Shown here one piece after another: positions 5,914 through 10,077 of a stretch of 10,077 nucleotides of DNA. Under the pieces are notes generated by a model that saw only the letters and a list, made by a program, of their open reading frames with translations, did no database searches and was not told the DNA's origin. Source of the stretch: an uncultured Phycisphaerales bacterium (lineage in GTDB: Bacteria; Planctomycetota; Phycisphaerae; WQYP01). Numbering within the stretch: the stretch's first letter is position 1; each line of letters starts with the position of its first letter. Both the position numbers and the translations under genes were made by a program. The stretch covers positions 1-10,077 of the forward strand of contig CAIPTQ010000327.1 in assembly GCA_903868035.1 (NCBI GenBank). The letters run 5' to 3'.

Positions 5914-7634
5914 AGACGACCGTGCGCTATCACAGACGCTTGGCCGAGCCGCGGGGCTTTGTGCTGATCACGGCGATGTGGATCGCCATCGCGCTGTCGG
6001 CGGTGGTGCTGGTGCTGTGCCGGGAGATGTTGGTCGAGTCGCTGACGGTGCGGCAGCACCTGGCGCAGGCGAAGGTGGACGCGGCCGAGCTGGGGGTGGA
6101 GCAGTACGTGATGTCGATCGTGGAGCAGGAGCTGCTCACGCCGGGGTACAAGGACCAGGTGGGCTGGCAGCAGCGGCAGATCGGGGAATGTTATTTCTGG
6201 GTCTTGACGCCGAATGTGGATGACGAGACGCTGCCGATGTACGGGCTGACCGATGAGGCGAGCAAGGTGGACATCAATTACGCCACCGAGGTGATGCTGG
6301 AATATTTGCCGATGCTCGACCAGAATCCGTCGATCGCGGCGGCGATTGTGGACTGGCGGGATGCCGACGACATCGTGACGACGAACATGAACACGGGCTC
6401 GGTGGGCCAGGAAACCTCCTATTACCTGGCCACGTTCGGCTACCGGGCCAAGAACGCGCCGTTCGAGACGCTCGATGAATTGCGGCTGGTGGCGGGGCTG
6501 ACGGCGTACGACCAGCCCGCGGGGGATTTTTATCTGTTTGGCGCCGACACCAATCATAACACGGTGGTGGAAACCAATGAGGGGGCGAATGTGGACCCTG
6601 GTATGACGTTCCAAACGACGATGCGCGGGTTTATGCCGTACGTGACGGTGTACGGTTATCAGGCGACGAACCCGCCGGCGCTGACCACTACTACGGACTC
6701 ACTGGGGAACGTGACCGTGGGAGCCCCGGTGCCGCCGACGACGCTTGATGGGATCACGTACCTGACCCCGATTGACGTCAATGCGCTCATCGGAACGAAT
6801 GGCACCGCTGACAACGCCACGCTCAGTTTGTTGCAGGGATTGCTCAATCAGTATGTGCCCGCGAAAGCGAATGCCATCATGACCGCTACGCGAACCCGCG
6901 TGGCGCCTACGGGGCGGAATCCCCCGGCACCAACACCCTTTGCAAGCATCTGGGACTGGATTGTGACCGTGAGCGCGACAAGTCAACTCAATAGCACGGA
7001 CTTGAGTACCCCCACTGCGGATGGTGTTACTCCGCTGTACAACCTGCTAACATGTCTGCCACCGGCGGCGACCACGACCACAACGACGACCACAACCGCG
7101 ATAACCCCGACCGCCACGAATCCGACTGGCGCACCACCGACGACGCAATTCGCAAAGTTGAATGTGAATACTGCGAGTCGGGAAGCGTTGATGTGTTTGC
7201 CCGGATTTGAGCAAATGGACGCGGAGAACATCATCACGTATCGGGAATCGTATCTGGTTAATCAGGATCCGTACCAAGTGCCGAATATATCATGGCTTTT
7301 GGACGTGGTGGATCCGCAGAAACTGGCCCCGACGGGGGTGGCCGCGGAGCTGCAGGCGGGATCGTGGATCACGGGGTCATCGACGGTTTTTTCGGCGGAT
7401 ATTGTAACTGTGAGTCAAGATGGGCGTGCTTTCAAACGGGTGTTTATTGTAGTGGATGCATCTTCGGGCACCCCGGTGATCATTTATCGCCGGGATTTGG
7501 CGGATGCCGGATGGCCGATGGATCCATATATCCGGACGGCGCTTCGCAAAGGCGAACCGCTTGACATGGCGACGACCAGCGGCGGCAGCAATGGTGCGAC
7601 AGCGGCTGGGCGTCTTACCTTTGGCGGCAATTAG
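5910..7634 (+). CDS. gspK: Tip pseudopilin GspK, enlarged
   Basis: This is the large minor pseudopilin that caps the pseudopilus tip; 574 aa against about 320-330 in well-studied systems. The leader ends at Gly16, followed by FVLITAMWIAIALSAVVLVL; position +5 is Thr, not Glu, as is known for GspK. Family motifs come in order: SKVDINYA (118-125), IVDWRDADD (145-153), NAPFETLDELRLVAGLT (182-198), PYVTVYGY (243-250) and KLNVNTASREALMCLPG (416-432), the last being a helix-hairpin-helix-like module. Between 250 and 416 lie about 165 extra residues, ending in a Thr/Pro-rich linker with nine consecutive Thr (388-396). A further C-terminal part of about 130 residues follows. The start overlaps the gspJ stop (ATGA); only a weak GGGGA is found upstream, so expression probably depends on coupling. 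The 3' part is clearly lower in GC than its neighbours. Confidence 0.92.
   Translation: MKTTVRYHRRLAEPRGFVLITAMWIAIALSAVVLVLCREMLVESLTVRQHLAQAKVDAAELGVEQYVMSIVEQELLTPGYKDQVGWQQRQIGECYFWVLTPNVDDETLPMYGLTDEASKVDINYATEVMLEYLPMLDQNPSIAAAIVDWRDADDIVTTNMNTGSVGQETSYYLATFGYRAKNAPFETLDELRLVAGLTAYDQPAGDFYLFGADTNHNTVVETNEGANVDPGMTFQTTMRGFMPYVTVYGYQATNPPALTTTTDSLGNVTVGAPVPPTTLDGITYLTPIDVNALIGTNGTADNATLSLLQGLLNQYVPAKANAIMTATRTRVAPTGRNPPAPTPFASIWDWIVTVSATSQLNSTDLSTPTADGVTPLYNLLTCLPPAATTTTTTTTTAITPTATNPTGAPPTTQFAKLNVNTASREALMCLPGFEQMDAENIITYRESYLVNQDPYQVPNISWLLDVVDPQKLAPTGVAAELQAGSWITGSSTVFSADIVTVSQDGRAFKRVFIVVDASSGTPVIIYRRDLADAGWPMDPYIRTALRKGEPLDMATTSGGSNGATAAGRLTFGGN
7071..7097 (+). repeat. Nine-threonine codon run in gspK linker
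   Basis: Nine consecutive ACN codons in mixed order (ACC, ACG, ACA) encode a Thr tract between the added segment of GspK and its conserved NVNTA module. The codon mix means it is not a pure trinucleotide repeat, so the amino acid composition and not recent slippage seems to be what is kept. Confidence 0.75.
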
Positions 7635-7636
7635 TT

Positions 7637-7640
7637 GGAG
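7637..7640 (+). promoter_or_regulatory. Ribosome binding site that fixes the gspL GTG start
   Basis: GGAG starts three bases after the gspK stop and lies 7 bases before a GTG at 7648. No ATG in the gspL frame lies between the gspK stop and the conserved N-terminus, so the GTG is the best start. An upstream ATG in this frame at 7504 would overlap gspK by more than 100 bases and add unrelated sequence. Confidence 0.7.
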
Positions 7641-7647
7641 TTCATGC

Positions 7648-9207
7648 GTGAAGGTTGGCAATAAAATATTAGGTTTGGCGGTTGGCCAGAACAGCATTCA
7701 TGTGGCCGAGGTCATGGTCAAGGGCACCCGCCACGCGGTCAGCCACTGCGCGGAGTTTGTGTTTCCGGAAGGCGTATCGCTGAGCATGCCCGAGAAAATG
7801 GGCGAGGCGTTTCATCAATTTTTGCGTAATAATCGCATTATGACCAAAGATGTGGTGATCGGCCTGCCGGCCAAGCGCCTGGTGACGCGCCGCAAGGAAG
7901 TGCCGCCGGCATCGCTGGCGGTCGCCGCCAGCACGCTGCGGTTGCAGGCGGAAGGGGAGTTTTCCTCGGAACTCGACAATCTGATCATGGATTTCGCCGG
8001 CACGCCGAACCTGGCCGAAACGACGACGGTGTTGATTATCGCGACCAACAAGGTGGTGGTCGATGAATGTGAGGCCATGGCCCGGGCGGCGGGGCTGCGG
8101 GTGCATGCGATCACCAGCACCACCGCGGCGCTGGGGCGGGCGACGAGCCGTTTGCCCGGCGGCGACGGGCTGGTGCTCAGCATCGGGCCCAACGGGGCCG
8201 AGCTGGTCATTCAGCATGGCATGGATCCGGCCCATCTGCGGCATTTGAATGTGGTGGGGGGAACCGAGTCCATCAGCGCGCTGGCGGGTGAAATCCGCCG
8301 CATGATGGCAACGATTCCGCGGAACGGCACGCCCCAGACGATGGCGCTGTGGAATTCCGGCAGCGCCGAGAATCCGCGCGGGCTGCTCGAGCAGCGGCTG
8401 AGCATGCCCGTGACCACGCCGGAGGTCTCCAACCTGGTGGTGACGGATACCCCGAACACCGAGGGGTTCGCCCCGGCGGTGTCGCTGGCGCTGGCGGCGC
8501 TGGAGCCGGCGGGTTTGCCGGTGGACTTCCTGCATTCGCGCATGGCCCCGCCCCGGGCGCCGGCGATGAGCAATGAGAAAAAGCTGGCGATCGCCGGGGG
8601 CCTGCTGGCGGCGGCGGTGGCGGCATTTGTATATATTGACATAAGCTCCAGGCAGCGCGACGTGGACACTCTCGGCGCGCAAATCAGCGCGAAAGCCCAG
8701 GATTTAACCACCTCCAAGGACCTGCTGGCCAAGCACGCTTTCGCCAAAGACTGGCTGCCCAAGGGGCCGCACTTCATCGAAGTGCTGCGCGATGTCACCC
8801 GGGTATTCCCGGCTCGGGGACAGACCATCTGGGCGACCAGTTTCGGGAGTAATCGGGACATCAACACCTGGGAAATTGACGGCAAGGCCACGGACCAGAA
8901 TTTTCCCCAGCAACTGGTCGATGACATGCGGACGTTTGATCAATTCAGCAATCCCCGGCTGACGAACCTGCAGTTCGAACAACAGTCGGGCTACTGGGCT
9001 TTTCGGCTGTCGTTCACTTACAATCCCGTTTCGTCGGCCTCCAGTGCCACGGGAACACGGGGCGGAGCCGCGGCATCAGCGCCCGCATCCGCCCCCGCGA
9101 CCAACACCGGCCGCCGGGGCCGGGGCGGTGGCATTGGTGGCATTGGTGGCGTCGGTGGCATTGGCGGCGTTGGCGGGGTCGGCGGGGGCGGTGCGGCGGG
9201 AGGTTGA
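7648..9207 (+). CDS. gspL: Assembly-platform protein GspL (PilM-like) with Gly-rich tail
   Basis: GspL is a bitopic inner-membrane protein that recruits GspE to the membrane and pairs with GspM; 519 aa, about 100 more than usual. Residues about 5-290 form a PilM/GspL actin-like cytoplasmic domain: ILGLAVGQNSIHVAEV, DVVIGLPAKRLVTRR, GDGLVLSIGPNGAELVI and a final LALAALEPAG. A single membrane segment lies at 313-330 (LAIAGGLLAAAVAAFVYI), followed by a short coiled coil (about 333-362) and a ferredoxin-like periplasmic domain (about 365-465) as in GspL or PilN. The C-terminus is an Ala/Ser/Pro linker and then a Gly-rich tail (488-519) with Arg-Gly pairs and repeated GGI/GGV. The start is GTG, 13 bases after gspK. 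I call it GspL because of the operon position and the fused cytoplasmic plus periplasmic layout; a PilM-PilN fusion is an equivalent description. Confidence 0.88.
   Translation: MKVGNKILGLAVGQNSIHVAEVMVKGTRHAVSHCAEFVFPEGVSLSMPEKMGEAFHQFLRNNRIMTKDVVIGLPAKRLVTRRKEVPPASLAVAASTLRLQAEGEFSSELDNLIMDFAGTPNLAETTTVLIIATNKVVVDECEAMARAAGLRVHAITSTTAALGRATSRLPGGDGLVLSIGPNGAELVIQHGMDPAHLRHLNVVGGTESISALAGEIRRMMATIPRNGTPQTMALWNSGSAENPRGLLEQRLSMPVTTPEVSNLVVTDTPNTEGFAPAVSLALAALEPAGLPVDFLHSRMAPPRAPAMSNEKKLAIAGGLLAAAVAAFVYIDISSRQRDVDTLGAQISAKAQDLTTSKDLLAKHAFAKDWLPKGPHFIEVLRDVTRVFPARGQTIWATSFGSNRDINTWEIDGKATDQNFPQQLVDDMRTFDQFSNPRLTNLQFEQQSGYWAFRLSFTYNPVSSASSATGTRGGAAASAPASAPATNTGRRGRGGGIGGIGGVGGIGGVGGVGGGGAAGG
9127..9180 (+). 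repeat. 9-bp tandem repeat coding GGI/GGV
   Basis: Six units of nine bases (two glycine codons, GGT, GGC or GGG, and then ATT, GTC or GTT) encode alternating GGI and GGV triplets in the GspL tail. Gly-rich codons continue on both sides (about 9118-9204). The array is in frame, so gain or loss of units would only change tail length. Confidence 0.85.
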
Positions 9208-9239
9208 CCTTTGGAACCGGATACTAACCCAGAGCTTAT

Positions 9240-9243
9240 GGAG
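9240..9243 (+). promoter_or_regulatory. Ribosome binding site that fixes the gspM GTG start
   Basis: GGAG lies five bases before the GTG at 9249, within the 41-base gap after gspL. The nearby ATG at 9238 runs into a stop after two codons, so it cannot start the gene. Confidence 0.65.
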
Positions 9244-9248
9244 TAAAC

Positions 9249-10077
9249 GTGACCCTGAATAAACGAGAACAAGTGATCGCCTGGGCCTTGGGCATTTGCC
9301 TGGCCGGGGTGGTGGTGTATTACGGCGTTGACTGGTGGTTGACGCTGCGCTCCGGTCTGGATGAAAAGAAGCAGAATCTCGTCCTGAAAGTCAAACAGAA
9401 TGACGTCACCATCGCCCAGGGCCGGAATGCCGTGGCGGATTTTGAGAAACTCGGGATTCAGACCATCGATCCCGCCAAGCCCGACGCGTCGTTGACCGAC
9501 CGGCAGGTGCAGTCGGAATTCACCCGCGGGGGGCAGACGGCGGGGCTGACCTTCACCAATTGGGGCGGTTCGGGCGCGCGGCCCAACGCCAAAAACAAGG
9601 ACTTCTGGGAAGCCAAGTACACCGCCACCGCCATGACGACGACCGTGCGGCTGGCGCGTTTCCTGCAGTACATCGAGAACGTCAAAATGCCGGCGCGGAT
9701 TGACGGCATGACCATCATCACACCCAAACCAGGCATTGATAGCCTGCGCGTGGAGTTCACCATCTCCGCACTGATCTACGCGCCCAAACCGGCGGCCACC
9801 CAGCGTGGGGGACGGGGCGCGCCCCCCAAGCCGGCCCCCGCCACGGCCACCAAACCGGCCGGCACGACCTCCAGGCCGGCTGGCACGACCTCCCGACCGG
9901 CGGTGATTTCAACCAAACCCGCCTTTACCCCACAGGAATTGGCGAAAAAGGCGGCAGAGATGGCGGCGGCGCGCGCGGCGGAAGAAGCCCGTCTGGCGAC
10001 CATGCCCGTGATCCCTCCCACGCCGCCGAAGACCCCGGAAGAAATTGCCGCGGACTTAAAGAAAACCGAGGAAAAAA
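9249..10077 (+). CDS. gspM: Assembly-platform protein GspM (PilO-like), 3' end outside window
   Basis: This gene starts with GTG and stays open to the window end (276 codons visible). GspM is a bitopic inner-membrane partner of GspL; its periplasmic ferredoxin-like domain dimerises with that of GspL. The visible order is: short cytoplasmic N-terminus, membrane segment (about 9-31, VIAWALGICLAGVVVYYGVDWW), coiled coil (about 36-75) and a PilO/GspM-like domain. In that domain, residues 129-178 show the pattern RLARFLQYIENVKMPARIDG followed by a strand with LRVEFTISALIYAP. From about 179 comes an unusual extension rich in Pro, Ala, Lys and Arg, with a KPAGTTS/RPAGTTS repeat and then a charged helix (LAKKAAEMAAARAAEEARL). 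Typical GspM is only about 160-180 aa. Sequence identity within GspM is low, so the call rests on topology and position after gspL; a PilO-type name is the alternative. Confidence 0.8.
   Translation, partial: MTLNKREQVIAWALGICLAGVVVYYGVDWWLTLRSGLDEKKQNLVLKVKQNDVTIAQGRNAVADFEKLGIQTIDPAKPDASLTDRQVQSEFTRGGQTAGLTFTNWGGSGARPNAKNKDFWEAKYTATAMTTTVRLARFLQYIENVKMPARIDGMTIITPKPGIDSLRVEFTISALIYAPKPAATQRGGRGAPPKPAPATATKPAGTTSRPAGTTSRPAVISTKPAFTPQELAKKAAEMAAARAAEEARLATMPVIPPTPPKTPEEIAADLKKTEEK
9852..9902 (+). repeat. 21-bp tandem repeat (KPAGTTS/RPAGTTS) in gspM
   Basis: Two full 21-bp units (9852-9872, 9873-9893) and a partial third (9894-9902) encode KPAGTTS, RPAGTTS and RPA. Units differ at the first codon and at one synonymous base. 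The repeat lies in the Pro/Ala-rich extension beyond the conserved domain and is in frame. Confidence 0.8.

Overview
The window is a GC-rich bacterial stretch, about 60-70% G+C in most places. It holds most of a type II secretion system (T2SS) operon on the plus strand: gspE-F-G-H-I-J-K-L-M, in the classical order. Several features resemble the planctomycete/PVC style and suggest, without proving, a member of that group (perhaps Phycisphaerae-like). These are Gly/Arg-rich and Thr/Pro-rich low-complexity segments in exported or membrane proteins, a PilM-like GspL, and an upstream uncharacterised protein with an EW..L...I..V / RQEA-type layout. There is no rRNA or marker gene to settle the taxonomy.

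Region 1 (1-631) is the 3' part of a Gly-rich protein gene that begins before the window. It is followed by a perfect 12-bp hairpin with a GCAA loop, which probably marks the end of that transcription unit. Region 2 (632-3633) encodes the cytoplasmic ATPase GspE and the inner-membrane platform protein GspF. Region 3 (3739-7634) encodes the five pseudopilins: the major pseudopilin GspG, with the strongest ribosome binding site, then the minor ones H, I, J and K. H/I, I/J and J/K are joined by ATGA stop-start overlaps. Region 4 (7648-10077) encodes GspL and GspM, the assembly-platform proteins that link the ATPase to the pseudopilus. GspM runs off the end of the window.

How they work together: GspE binds and hydrolyses ATP and transmits motion through GspL, GspM and GspF. 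This drives polymerisation of GspG into a short periplasmic pseudopilus that pushes folded substrates through an outer-membrane secretin. A GspI-J-K complex, with H joining it to the shaft, is expected at the tip. The secretin (GspD), the GspC clamp protein and the prepilin peptidase (GspO/PilD) are not in the window and must be encoded elsewhere, perhaps just downstream.

No mobile element, CRISPR array, tRNA or rRNA was seen. The T2SS itself is a known system. The unusual parts are add-ons: a GspK about 165 residues longer than the standard layout, with what looks like a degenerate second copy of its NVNTA module, a Thr-rich linker and a local GC drop; a GGI/GGV-repeat tail on GspL; a repeat-bearing Pro/Ala extension on GspM; and an alanine instead of glycine at the GspG cleavage site.
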